From an uncultured Campylobacterales bacterium (GTDB taxonomy: Bacteria > Campylobacterota > Campylobacteria > Campylobacterales > CACVAW01): a stretch of 43,640 bases of DNA. The first letter of the stretch is position 1. Each line of letters starts with the position of its first letter. The position numbers were made by a program, and so were the translations under genes. Of the stretch, positions 15,026-24,290 are shown piece by piece. Location: positions 1-43,640 of the forward strand of contig CACVAW010000009.1 of the NCBI GenBank assembly GCA_902727925.1, read 5' to 3'. The notes beneath the pieces were generated by a model. The model saw only the letters and a list, made by a program, of their open reading frames with translations, had not been told where the DNA came from and did no database searches.

Positions 15026-16642
15026 CTATTTATTCAATCTATAAATACTTGCTTCTTTAATATTTGGAAATATTTTATACATACTGCCATAATATTTTAT
15101 ACTATTAGATTTACCAACGCAATTTAAATCGAATATATAAAAATCTAGCCCTTTTATATCAGAACTAGTCTTGTCTTTTAAACTTACTTCACAACCTTTA
15201 TTTTTATAGTGTTCAAAAATTTTTTTATAACTTACTCCTAAACTCATAGCATGATAAGACTCATATTTATTTGTATAAGTATTTAAAAACTTATACTCTT
15301 TTTGTATTTTATTTGAAAAAACTTTATACTTGTCATACGCAAAAAAATCTGGTATTAAATATACACTATATCCATCTCTTAAGTATTGATTTAACTCTAC
15401 AAAAAAATCAAGTTCTTCTTTACTTCCTTTCTTTGCATCTACTGGGTGAGACTTACATTTAATACGAGTATAGTACTCTGCAAGTTTACAATTATCCATC
15501 CCAAGTAGTATTGATTTAGAAGAAGGAGTTTTAAAGTTAGTATAGAATTTTTCCACCAAATTTGAACTTGATCTATAATTCATTACAGGTAAGTTATTAA
15601 TAATTCGAAAAATAAAAATAACAGTTAGAAAAATAGACCATATAAATTTAGCATTTTTTTGAGGAATCAACTTGTTAAGAGCATAAACTATAAATACAAA
15701 CGATAAAAAACTAGGCCAAATAAAATTTCTATAAGTCATAACTGTATTGTTTGTGAGAAAAAAGCTTAAAAGTAAGAAGTTAACTAAAATGATTAAAAAC
15801 AGTAGTTTTTTTCTTTTATCTTTTTCAAAAAAATATACTAAAAATCCAAGAAATTGCAGAAAAAATAAAAATACCCCAATCCCTTTAATCCATAAGCTTT
15901 TACCTAAGTCAAACATCGCGAATCTAAACTGACCCATATATTGACTTTTACCTATATTCATAAGCTCTACAAAAAAGTTTTTATTCAATAAAGAAAGTAT
16001 TAATGCAATTACTACTATATAAATAAGAGAGTCTCTAAAAAGTGAAATTAAATGTTTTTTTTCAAAAATGTTATTTACTGTTAATTCTTTATTACTTTGG
16101 TACCAAAAAAGGAGTAGATAAAGAGGTATAAGAAATAAAACAGTCTCTTTACTCATCAAAGCTAATCCAAAAACAAACAAAGACAAAAATCTAATTTTAG
16201 AACTCTTTAAGGCAACAAAAAATGCGAGTAATACATAAAAAATTGCTATAAAGTCCTCTTTTAGATGTGAAATTGTAATCAAAGAAGCATCAAGACTCAA
16301 AACCAAAAATACTGAGGCCATACCTAAAAATTTATTTTTTGAAATATTTTTAATTATTAAATAATATAAAATAAAAGAGCAATAAGAAAGAGTAAGGGTA
16401 CATACTAATAATCCATATTTCCCAAAAATAAAATAAAAAGGAATCAAAGTTAAACTAATAATAGGTCTTCTTCCAAAATAAAAATTAAGTTCTCCGTCTG
16501 ACTGTAAATCTATCGAAGTATATAGATATAAAACGCTATCAAGGTGGTATGGTTCACTTAAACTAAACATTCCAATAAATATAAAAACTAAAAATAGTCC
16601 TATAAAAAATGCTAACTCTTGGTTTTTTCTTATAAAATTCAC
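15026..16642 (-). CDS. Multi-pass membrane protein, probable GT-C type glycosyltransferase
   Basis: The 538-residue protein has about ten or eleven membrane helices in its first 350 residues and a soluble, probably periplasmic, C-terminal domain of about 180 residues. The first external loop has SEPYHLDS (29-36), with acidic Glu30 and Asp35 where GT-C enzymes place their catalytic residue. GT-C enzymes use polyprenyl-phosphate sugars as donors, so the operon on the other side of the transposase remnant could supply it. The start is GTG, with AAAGGA 8 bases upstream, and overlaps the miaA stop by four bases (GTGA). The exact GT family, donor and acceptor are not recognised; the class is a judgement from topology. 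Confidence 0.62.
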   Translation of the reverse strand: MNFIRKNQELAFFIGLFLVFIFIGMFSLSEPYHLDSVLYLYTSIDLQSDGELNFYFGRRPIISLTLIPFYFIFGKYGLLVCTLTLSYCSFILYYLIIKNISKNKFLGMASVFLVLSLDASLITISHLKEDFIAIFYVLLAFFVALKSSKIRFLSLFVFGLALMSKETVLFLIPLYLLLFWYQSNKELTVNNIFEKKHLISLFRDSLIYIVVIALILSLLNKNFFVELMNIGKSQYMGQFRFAMFDLGKSLWIKGIGVFLFFLQFLGFLVYFFEKDKRKKLLFLIILVNFLLLSFFLTNNTVMTYRNFIWPSFLSFVFIVYALNKLIPQKNAKFIWSIFLTVIFIFRIINNLPVMNYRSSSNLVEKFYTNFKTPSSKSILLGMDNCKLAEYYTRIKCKSHPVDAKKGSKEELDFFVELNQYLRDGYSVYLIPDFFAYDKYKVFSNKIQKEYKFLNTYTNKYESYHAMSLGVSYKKIFEHYKNKGCEVSLKDKTSSDIKGLDFYIFDLNCVGKSNSIKYYGSMYKIFPNIKEASIYRLNK

Positions 16643-17508
16643 TGTATTTTTCCTTTTATCTCACGAACACTTTGAAATTGTGTTTTATTAAAAGTTCTTT
16701 GTCTTTTTGCTAGTTTATTTGTGTTTGTTACTATTTTTTCTTCTAGCTTCTCTATACTATAAAGACCATCAAAGTACTCAAAACACTCTTTTATACCAAT
16801 AGATCTAAAACATTTTGGTGCTCTTGTATATTTATTTTCTAAATATTTTATTTCGTCAAGCAGACCATTTTTTAGCATTTGTTTAGTACGTTTTTTGATT
16901 TTTTCTTTTAGTATATCTCTTGGTATATCTATGTTATAGATAATTATATTCTCTTTTATTATAGGTATTTTAGGATTATTTTTGAAATACTCTGTTACGC
17001 TTACACCACTTTCTTTATATATTTCAAACCATTTTTCGATTCTATATTTATCATTTGAAGATATTTTTAGAGCATAATTTTTGTCTGTATCAAGTATTGT
17101 TTTATAAGCATTTTCTAGATTTTCTAGATTTTTGGCTACTTCTATTTTTGTAGAAGATGATATTGTTGGCTTTGGACTAATACCCTCAATCATAGATTTT
17201 AGATAAAATCCAGTACCACCAACTATAAGTAAATTTTTATTGTTTTTTAATGCTTCTTCATAAGCCCTTTTATATTCATCAAAAAACATATTTACGTTAA
17301 AATCTTGACTAGGAAGTATTATATCAATACCAAAATGCTTTATATTCTTACGTTCTAGAAGTGTTGGTTTAGCAGATACTATATCAATCTCTTTATAAAT
17401 ACTTAATGAATCAAGAGATAATATATAAGCATCATGCTTATTTGCAAGCTCTATTGAATATGAAGTCTTACCTGAGGCTGTTGTTCCTATAAGAGCAAAA
17501 ATATCCAT
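16639..17508 (-). CDS. miaA: tRNA dimethylallyltransferase MiaA
   Basis: MiaA adds a dimethylallyl group to the N6 of A37 in tRNAs that read codons starting with U. The 289-residue protein has the P-loop GTTASGKTS at 8-16, the substrate loop LSLDSLSIYKEIDIVSAKPT (30-49) and KRQRTFNKTQF near the end. It works just before MiaB, whose gene is also in this window (40876-42186) but far away. It shares a GTGA overlap with the membrane protein gene downstream and follows the LUD gene by 20 bases. Confidence 0.96.
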   Translation of the reverse strand: MDIFALIGTTASGKTSYSIELANKHDAYILSLDSLSIYKEIDIVSAKPTLLERKNIKHFGIDIILPSQDFNVNMFFDEYKRAYEEALKNNKNLLIVGGTGFYLKSMIEGISPKPTISSSTKIEVAKNLENLENAYKTILDTDKNYALKISSNDKYRIEKWFEIYKESGVSVTEYFKNNPKIPIIKENIIIYNIDIPRDILKEKIKKRTKQMLKNGLLDEIKYLENKYTRAPKCFRSIGIKECFEYFDGLYSIEKLEEKIVTNTNKLAKRQRTFNKTQFQSVREIKGKIQ

Positions 17509-17528
17509 CTATTTGATTATACGCTTTA

Positions 17529-18134
17529 TCAAAAACCCAAATCCTCATTTACTAAGATAAGTATTATTCTATTTTTTTCATCTGCTTTTATATAAGTAAA
17601 TTTGTTTGCTATGTTTTCTATATTTTTACTTGGTTTCTTACCAAATTTAATTGATTTTGCATTCATTCTTTCTATATTTTTTACAGCTGCAACATTCATA
17701 AGTCTTGCATATCCGTCTTCTAGGGTCTCTACTATTTTATTTTTACCAACGATAATAAGAACTCTCTTAGGTCCAAATATCATAGCAGCTACTCTATTTC
17801 CACTACCATCAGCATTTACTAGCTTACCATCTTTTGTTAGAGCATTTGTACTTGTTACGTAAAGATCACTAAGCATACCCTGGCGACGTCTATTCAAGTT
17901 TTCTTCCATAGAAATACCATTTTCATATTGATTATACAAATTTATATCACTACTATTTTGTAAATACTCTAAAAGACCAATCTCATCTACACTTGTAGAG
18001 CCACCAAGCCCTACACTCATATCTTTTTTTATAAAAGTTTTTGATAGTTTTAGAGCTTCATTTTTATCTTCTACACTATGAACTTGATAGCCACAGCTTT
18101 CTAAAGACTCAATAAATTTTTGCATAATAAACAT
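17529..18134 (-). CDS. LUD-domain protein (LutC-like)
   Basis: The 201-residue protein belongs to the LUD (lactate utilisation/DUF162) family, seen from SVGLGGSTSVDEIGLLEYL near 40-58, the central RRRQGMLSDLYVTSTNAL and the LVNADGSGNRVAAMIFGP block. LutC acts with LutA and LutB in lactate oxidation, but neither is in this window. Stand-alone members of this type are common and their role is unknown. Either ATG 18134 or the in-frame ATG 18125 could be the start; neither has a strong ribosome site. The pyrH stop lies one base upstream. Confidence 0.8.
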   Translation of the reverse strand: MFIMQKFIESLESCGYQVHSVEDKNEALKLSKTFIKKDMSVGLGGSTSVDEIGLLEYLQNSSDINLYNQYENGISMEENLNRRRQGMLSDLYVTSTNALTKDGKLVNADGSGNRVAAMIFGPKRVLIIVGKNKIVETLEDGYARLMNVAAVKNIERMNAKSIKFGKKPSKNIENIANKFTYIKADEKNRIILILVNEDLGF

Positions 18135-18135
18135 T

Positions 18136-18873
<738 letters not shown>

Positions 18874-18881
18874 TTAGATAT

Positions 18882-19910
18882 TTATTTGTTTTCTCTTATA
18901 CTATTTATATATTCATAATTGATTTTTATGCTTTTAGTTTTTGGTAAGTTTGAAGCTACTCTTTTTAAAACTCCACTAAAGTCATTAAATAGATAGTTCG
19001 ACATACTTCCAGGTATTGGATTGATTTCTACCAAATATACTTCATTCTTTATTACAAAAAAGTCACATCTTATTAATGCACCTTCAAACATATTTAAATA
19101 AATTTTCTTAAAAAGTTGCTTCATTTTATTTTTTATATCATCACTTAAATCAGCTTCTTTTATGATATCACTACGCGAAAAATTAAGATATTTTTGATCA
19201 AAATCAAAAAGCCCTTCTTTTTGAGTTTTTTCTATCATAGAAAATTCAAAATCATCTCCAGTTTTTGCACCTGCAAGTGTATACTCTTCCACTCCATCAA
19301 TAAAAGGCTCAACTATCGCACTTGTATCATATTCATAAGCTGTATCAAAAGCGTAATCAAGTTCTTTTTCACTTTTAACTACTCTTATCCCCATTGAGCT
19401 ACCTGATTTTGTGGGTTTAACAATTACGGGATAATCAAATTTGATATTTGGGGTATTTTCTTTTTGTGTATAAATATAATCAAGTACATTCACCCCTACT
19501 TCTTTGGCATAAAGCTTAGTTAAGTGTTTTGAAAAACTAAGTACACAACCCTCTACCCTAGGTCCAACAAAAGGGATCTCGTAAAAATCAAACATTGATG
19601 CTAATTTACCATCTTCTCCATCTGCACCGTGAACAAGGTTAATACATACGTCAAAATCTATTTTTTTACTAAATATTCCTTTAGTAAAAAATCCACCATT
19701 TTTAAGTTCTAGTTTTTTGTATTTTTTGTATTTTGAATTTGTAAAGGTTATTGATTGAAGCTCTTTTGAGTCAATAAGATAAAACTCTCTATTTGTATCA
19801 CAAAATATATAAGCTACTTCATTCTCTAGCTTTTTAGCTACTGATATAGCACTTACTATACTTATTTCATGCTCAAAACTCTGCGCTCCAAATAGTAATG
19901 AATACTTCAT
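18882..19910 (-). CDS. ddl: D-alanine--D-alanine ligase
   Basis: Ddl joins two D-alanines for the peptidoglycan stem peptide. This is an ATP-grasp enzyme of 342 residues. An N-terminal domain has FEHEISIVSAISVAKK (12-27) and VHGADGEDGKLASMFD (93-108). The ATP-binding part has VKPTKSGSSMGIRVV. A metal-binding end has EINPIPGSMSNYLF near 295-308, where the usual form is NTxPGMT, so this belongs to the Campylobacterota variant. It lies between ruvA and pyrH on the same strand. Confidence 0.95.
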   Translation of the reverse strand: MKYSLLFGAQSFEHEISIVSAISVAKKLENEVAYIFCDTNREFYLIDSKELQSITFTNSKYKKYKKLELKNGGFFTKGIFSKKIDFDVCINLVHGADGEDGKLASMFDFYEIPFVGPRVEGCVLSFSKHLTKLYAKEVGVNVLDYIYTQKENTPNIKFDYPVIVKPTKSGSSMGIRVVKSEKELDYAFDTAYEYDTSAIVEPFIDGVEEYTLAGAKTGDDFEFSMIEKTQKEGLFDFDQKYLNFSRSDIIKEADLSDDIKNKMKQLFKKIYLNMFEGALIRCDFFVIKNEVYLVEINPIPGSMSNYLFNDFSGVLKRVASNLPKTKSIKINYEYINSIRENK

Positions 19911-19954
19911 ATATAAAAAATCTCCAATTTATCATTCATAACTTATAACTTCTT

Positions 19955-20503
19955 TCATTTAGCTAGTTTTTGTAAAGCTTCTTTTACTAAAGATGCTGTA
20001 TCGTTTGCTGTACAATCTTTTAATATTGATTTTATTTTAGCATTTTTAAAACCTAAACTTTCTAATGCTAAAACAGTATCTTGTATATATTTATCTGTTG
20101 TAATATTAGTTAGTGAGAATTCACTTAGTTCTATTAATATTCTTTTTGCACTTTTGGGTCCAATACCTGGAACCATAGTAATGCTTCTCACATCATTTGA
20201 ACTTACTATACTTAAAAAGTTTTGAGGACTATATGTAGAACATACCGCCATTGCTGTACTTGGTCCTACTCCGTTGATTTTTATAAGTGTTTGAAAGACT
20301 TTTTGTTCATCAATACTCAAAAATCCATAAAGAGAGTTTGATTCTTCTTTGATTATCTGAACTATATGGAAGTTTGTAAACTCTTTTTTTAGACTTGAAG
20401 ATGTATTAATAGATACAAATAATTTATGTGTAATTCCACCTACTTTTAAATGAATAAAAGTAGGCTCTATTAATGTTATATCACCTTCAATTTCTACTAT
20501 CAT
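19955..20503 (-). CDS. ruvA: Holliday junction helicase subunit RuvA
   Basis: RuvA binds four-way junctions as tetramers and loads the RuvB motor. The 182-residue protein has the N-terminal OB fold (1-62, with LYGFLSIDEQKVFQTL following), two helix-hairpin-helix units INGVGPSTAMAV (73-84) and VPGIGPKSAKRILIEL (109-124), and a short C-terminal three-helix domain (about 137-182) that contacts RuvB. ruvB and ruvC are not in the window. The gene follows the GlcD-type oxidase after 3 bases. Confidence 0.97.
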   Translation of the reverse strand: MIVEIEGDITLIEPTFIHLKVGGITHKLFVSINTSSSLKKEFTNFHIVQIIKEESNSLYGFLSIDEQKVFQTLIKINGVGPSTAMAVCSTYSPQNFLSIVSSNDVRSITMVPGIGPKSAKRILIELSEFSLTNITTDKYIQDTVLALESLGFKNAKIKSILKDCTANDTASLVKEALQKLAK

Positions 20504-20506
20504 ATA

Positions 20507-21901
20507 TTAATCATCAATTCCTAGTTTACCAGGATTTAAAATATTATTTGGATCAAAAGCTTTTTTAAGAGTTCTAAATAGATTCATCTCTTCTTCGTTA
20601 AAAGCTAGTTTCATATATGGTGCTTTTGTAGTTCCAATACCATGTTCACCACTTATTGTTCCACCAAGTTCTACAGTGTCTTTAAATATCGCTTCAACAC
20701 ACTTATGTCCATGAGCAATATGATCTTGATCACTACCATCAACCATAACATGGGTATGAATATTACCATCACCTGCATGACCATAACAAGGAATTAATAA
20801 GTCAAATTCTTTTTCTATTCTTTGTATTCTTCTTAACATTTCTGGAAGATTACTTCTTGGTACTGTAATATCTTCATTTAATTTTAGTGAGTTGTATACA
20901 AGTAAACTTGTACTTCCATTACGTCTTGCAAACCATAGCTTTTGAGCTTCTTCGTCATTTTTTGCTACTCTAAATTCAAATGCACCGTTATCCATGAAAT
21001 ATTTTTCGATTACTTCCATTTGGTAGCCAATATCATTTTTTGTATTACTATCAACTTCACTTATAAGAATTGCACCTGCTTCTTCTGGAAGATCTATATG
21101 GGGATATTTCATCTTTACGGCACGTATTGAAAGCTGATCCATAAACTCCATAGCAACAGGAACAACACCACTAGCCATAGTCTTATATACTGCATTCATT
21201 GCATCATCTATAGTCTTAAAAAGACCCATACAAGTACTTTTAAAGTTAGGTTTAGAAATAAGCTTTAAAGTTATCTCACTTACAGCTGCAAGAGTTCCTT
21301 CACTTCCTATTACTGTTCCACATATATTATATCCAGCAACATCTTTAATAGTTTTTTTACCTGCTCTTATAATATCACCATTTGGAAGAACTGCACGTAA
21401 TCCTAATACAAAATCTTTTGTTATACCATACTTTGCAGCTCTCATACCACCAGCATTTTCAACAACATTTCCTCCTATAGAAGAAAAATCTTGACTAGCA
21501 GGATCAGGCGGATAAAAAAGACCTACTTTTTCCACAGCACGTTGAAGATCTCTGTTAATAACTCCCGGTTGTACAACTGCAACCATATTATCCATATCAA
21601 TCTCAAGAATCTTATTCATATGTTTTTCAAATGCTAGTATTACACCACCACGAGTTGCTATTTGCGCACCTGTTTGAGCACTTCCTGCACCACGGGGCAC
21701 TATATTTATAAGATTTTTATTACAATATCTTAATATATCACTTATATCTTGTTCGTCTCTGGGGAAAAGTACCATATCAGGCATAGCACGCCTAACTCTA
21801 CTTGCATCATAAGAATACGAGAGGTTGTGTGCTTGATCGTCATGAGCATTATCTTCGCCCAAAAGCTTCTTGAAATATTTACTATGTTTTTTGTCTATCA
21901 T
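20507..21901 (-). CDS. FAD-linked oxidase, GlcD-type (glycolate/D-lactate dehydrogenase subunit)
   Basis: The 464-residue flavoprotein has the FAD-binding PP-loop region VPRGAGSAQTGAQIATRGGV (51-70), the SIGGNVVENAGG block near 134-145 and a C-terminal FAD-oxidase domain. The latter includes CYGHAGDGNIHTHV near 359 and GTISGEHGIGTTK near 411, the typical GlcD/Dld metal site. It should oxidise a 2-hydroxy acid such as glycolate or D-lactate. The Fe-S partner subunit is not next to it, so the electron acceptor is unclear. Its start codon directly follows the stop of the PgbA-like gene. Confidence 0.9.
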   Translation of the reverse strand: MIDKKHSKYFKKLLGEDNAHDDQAHNLSYSYDASRVRRAMPDMVLFPRDEQDISDILRYCNKNLINIVPRGAGSAQTGAQIATRGGVILAFEKHMNKILEIDMDNMVAVVQPGVINRDLQRAVEKVGLFYPPDPASQDFSSIGGNVVENAGGMRAAKYGITKDFVLGLRAVLPNGDIIRAGKKTIKDVAGYNICGTVIGSEGTLAAVSEITLKLISKPNFKSTCMGLFKTIDDAMNAVYKTMASGVVPVAMEFMDQLSIRAVKMKYPHIDLPEEAGAILISEVDSNTKNDIGYQMEVIEKYFMDNGAFEFRVAKNDEEAQKLWFARRNGSTSLLVYNSLKLNEDITVPRSNLPEMLRRIQRIEKEFDLLIPCYGHAGDGNIHTHVMVDGSDQDHIAHGHKCVEAIFKDTVELGGTISGEHGIGTTKAPYMKLAFNEEEMNLFRTLKKAFDPNNILNPGKLGIDD

Positions 21902-22546
21902 TTATTTAACTCCAAATAAGTTATAAAAAAATTCTTCATCTTCAAACCAAGGTTCACTAGAACTTAATGATTTTTCAATTTCACCAAAAGATTTACCTAT
22001 TAATTTAAAACTATTACAATCTACAAAATATTCGTCATTATTAACCTTGATTAGCAACAAATTTAGATCATAAAACTTACAAAACTTACGAACTAATTTT
22101 TTCGTAGGTTGTTTTTTGTTTGCTTCAATCCTAAAAATATCATTCAAAACAAACTGATATTGTGGGAATTTAGTTTTAACATAGCTCAAGAATTCATCAT
22201 TTTTAACTATTGGTAATACTCTTTTATAGCCATATTTTATTATTACTTTATCAGTAAGTCTAATATCTTGTTTGAGTTTAGGAAGCGCTTTATTTGTAAA
22301 GTTATTGTTATTTAGTTCTAATATCGTGATATTTTTATCTACGTTTAGGATATTAAGCTTTGATACAATGAGGTTTTGATTATTAACTTTACGTATAAGT
22401 ACACCTGAAGTTCCAATATCTGAGTTAGATGCATTAGTTTTTACATATATTTTATTATCTTTGATATCTATAATTTTAGATTCATATACATCATTTCCTA
22501 AACAAAACGAAAATAAAGAAAAAATCATAATTAAGCTTCTAAACAT
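21902..22546 (-). CDS. Exported protein with PgbA-type N-terminal domain
   Basis: A short signal peptide (about 1-17, ending FSFCLG) precedes a 195-residue domain. Its pattern matches the N-terminal domain of the Helicobacter plasminogen-binding protein PgbA: YESKIIDIKDNKIYVKT, GTSGVLIRKV, LPKLKQDIRLTDKVIIKYGY, NDIFRIEANKKQPT, FCKFYDLN and YFVDCNSFKLIG. The long Lys-rich tail that binds plasminogen in PgbA is absent here, so host binding should not be assumed. The family is conserved in non-pathogenic Campylobacterota and its basic role is unknown. It lies directly before the GlcD-type gene. Confidence 0.72.
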   Translation of the reverse strand: MFRSLIMIFSLFSFCLGNDVYESKIIDIKDNKIYVKTNASNSDIGTSGVLIRKVNNQNLIVSKLNILNVDKNITILELNNNNFTNKALPKLKQDIRLTDKVIIKYGYKRVLPIVKNDEFLSYVKTKFPQYQFVLNDIFRIEANKKQPTKKLVRKFCKFYDLNLLLIKVNNDEYFVDCNSFKLIGKSFGEIEKSLSSSEPWFEDEEFFYNLFGVK

Positions 22547-22617
22547 ATCGCTAAACCTTAATAAAATATTTTTGTGATTCTAACAGATATAGCTAAAGCG
22601 TACCTCACATTAGACCC

Positions 22618-23106
22618 TTAAATTTTAGTAATTTTTATGCCATTTGTAATATTGACAAATTCTTCAAATGTTTTATTATGAGTTTCTACATAACCTTTAG
22701 ATTTTAACTTATTTTTAGAATAATAGTCATAATCTATTCTTTGAGTATTGTTAACATCATAAGTTAGTCTTGCAATTATATATTTTTGTGAACTAATATC
22801 TATTTTAAAAGGTTTTTTAGAAATTTCATTATTAAGAACATATGATATTAAAAAAAGTATTTTATGAGAGTCTTTCTTATACTTAATATTCTTTTGATTA
22901 TTTTTAGTAAATCTATCATCATATAGGATTAAGTACTTTTCTCCCAAAAATATCCTAACAAGAAAATTTTTAGCTTTTGCTTTCAAATATCCTTTTTTTA
23001 TAGTTGTAATATCATCTATTTTACCTATATCCATACCTTTTAATTCGATACTAAATTCTTGTGAATATAAACTAAAAGTCAAAATAAATATAATCAAAAA
23101 TTTCAT
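22618..23106 (-). CDS. Small exported protein of unknown function
   Basis: I do not recognise a family. The 162-residue protein starts with a clear signal peptide (about 1-15, KFLIIFILTFSLYSQ) and continues as a Lys-rich, beta-strand-rich domain with YLILYDDRF and IIARLTYDV, without cysteines. It is probably periplasmic. It is divergent from the csd3-like gene (66-base gap) and 71 bases upstream of the PgbA-like gene on the same strand. The AAAGGA before the ATG supports the start. Confidence 0.75.
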   Translation of the reverse strand: MKFLIIFILTFSLYSQEFSIELKGMDIGKIDDITTIKKGYLKAKAKNFLVRIFLGEKYLILYDDRFTKNNQKNIKYKKDSHKILFLISYVLNNEISKKPFKIDISSQKYIIARLTYDVNNTQRIDYDYYSKNKLKSKGYVETHNKTFEEFVNITNGIKITKI

Positions 23107-23172
23107 AATTTTGTCGTCCTTTTTATTGCGTTAAGCTAGAATTTTATCAAAGTTTTCGTTTATGGATCATTT

Positions 23173-24276
23173 ATGTTAAAAACTCTTATATATTTATCAT
23201 TACTAAGTATGTACCTTTTTGGTACTTCTATGCAAACATTATCGTGGAAAAATGGGGAAACTTTTCTTAATTTCTTAGATAATAATAGTCTTCCGTCAAC
23301 CTTGTATTATGATCTAGACGATAGAGAAAAGATTCTTACAGAAGAAATTTTTGCAGGTATAGACTATCAAGTTCTAGTTAATGAAGACAATCAAACACAA
23401 CAAGTGCTAATCCCACTTGGAGAAGAACTTCAAATACACATTTATAAGACATCAAATGATTACGAACTTAAAATAATACCTATTATTTATCAGACAAAAA
23501 CAAAAACTGATTATGTAACAGTACTTACATCTCCATATAAAGATATAATAGACACCACATCAAACCCGGAACTCGCTCGTGCATTTTTAAGTGCTTATGG
23601 CAAAAGTATCAATTTCAAAAAAGATATTAGATTTGGCGATATTATTGTAATTCATTACGAACAAAAGTACCGCTTAAATGATTTACACTCAACCCCAACT
23701 ATACTAGCAGCACTCAGCGAAACAAATAGAGCCAAAAAATATATATTTAACTTTCAAGATGGGTATTATGATGAAAAAGGAAAAGAACTAGATAAATACT
23801 TCATGGTTGAACCCTGTAAATACAAAAGAATATCAGATGGATTCACACATAAAAGATGGCATCCGATAAGAAAAAAATATAGACCTCACTTAGGTGTTGA
23901 CTATGCAGCAAGAACAGGAACTCCAGTAAATGCTGCAGCTTCAGGGAGAATAACCTTCATAGGTAACAAAGGTGGTTACGGTAAAACAATAGAAATAAAA
24001 CACCAAAATGGCTACAAAACTCTTTATGCTCACTTAAATAGATATGCCAATGTAAAAAAAGGGCAATACGTCAAAAAAAATAAAAGAATTGGCTATGTAG
24101 GATCTACAGGTCTTAGCACTGGTCCTCACCTACACTTTGGTTTATACAAACATAATAGAGCAATAAACCCTTATAAAGTAATAGAAAAAACTAAAATAAA
24201 AATAACAGCAAAATATAAAAGTGCTTTTAGACAAAAAGTTAAAACTTATAAATCTACCTTAGATCAGTATCTATAA
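23173..24276 (+). CDS. M23 peptidoglycan metallopeptidase, Csd3-like
   Basis: This zinc endopeptidase trims peptidoglycan cross-links. The 367-residue protein has a signal sequence (1-18), two N-terminal domains (about 20-215) that fit the inhibitory and LysM-like parts of Helicobacter Csd3/HdpA, and a LytM domain (about 225-335). Zinc ligands are visible: His239 and Asp243 in HLGVDYAA, His287 in LYAHL, and His319/His321 in GPHLHFGLY. Csd3 acts in cell curvature through DD-endopeptidase and DD-carboxypeptidase activity. The 3' end forms one arm of a hairpin that covers the mgtE ribosome site. Confidence 0.88.
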   Translation: MLKTLIYLSLLSMYLFGTSMQTLSWKNGETFLNFLDNNSLPSTLYYDLDDREKILTEEIFAGIDYQVLVNEDNQTQQVLIPLGEELQIHIYKTSNDYELKIIPIIYQTKTKTDYVTVLTSPYKDIIDTTSNPELARAFLSAYGKSINFKKDIRFGDIIVIHYEQKYRLNDLHSTPTILAALSETNRAKKYIFNFQDGYYDEKGKELDKYFMVEPCKYKRISDGFTHKRWHPIRKKYRPHLGVDYAARTGTPVNAAASGRITFIGNKGGYGKTIEIKHQNGYKTLYAHLNRYANVKKGQYVKKNKRIGYVGSTGLSTGPHLHFGLYKHNRAINPYKVIEKTKIKITAKYKSAFRQKVKTYKSTLDQYL

Positions 24277-24285
24277 ACTAAGGTA
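24255..24285 (+). promoter_or_regulatory. hairpin masking the mgtE ribosome binding site
   Basis: TACCTTAG (24255-24262, in the last csd3-like codons) is the exact complement of CTAAGGTA (24278-24285), which contains the AAGG ribosome site 6 bases before the mgtE ATG. The csd3-like stop codon lies in the 15-base loop. Ribosomes finishing the upstream gene would open the stem, which would couple translation of the two genes. This is inferred from the sequence alone. Confidence 0.5.
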
Positions 24286-24290
24286 TAACC

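Noticed and set aside
22585-22617. Second copy of the purF-hisG gap element
   Set aside because: Identity is only about two thirds over 33 AT-rich bases with gaps and lacks the hairpins, so chance cannot be excluded.
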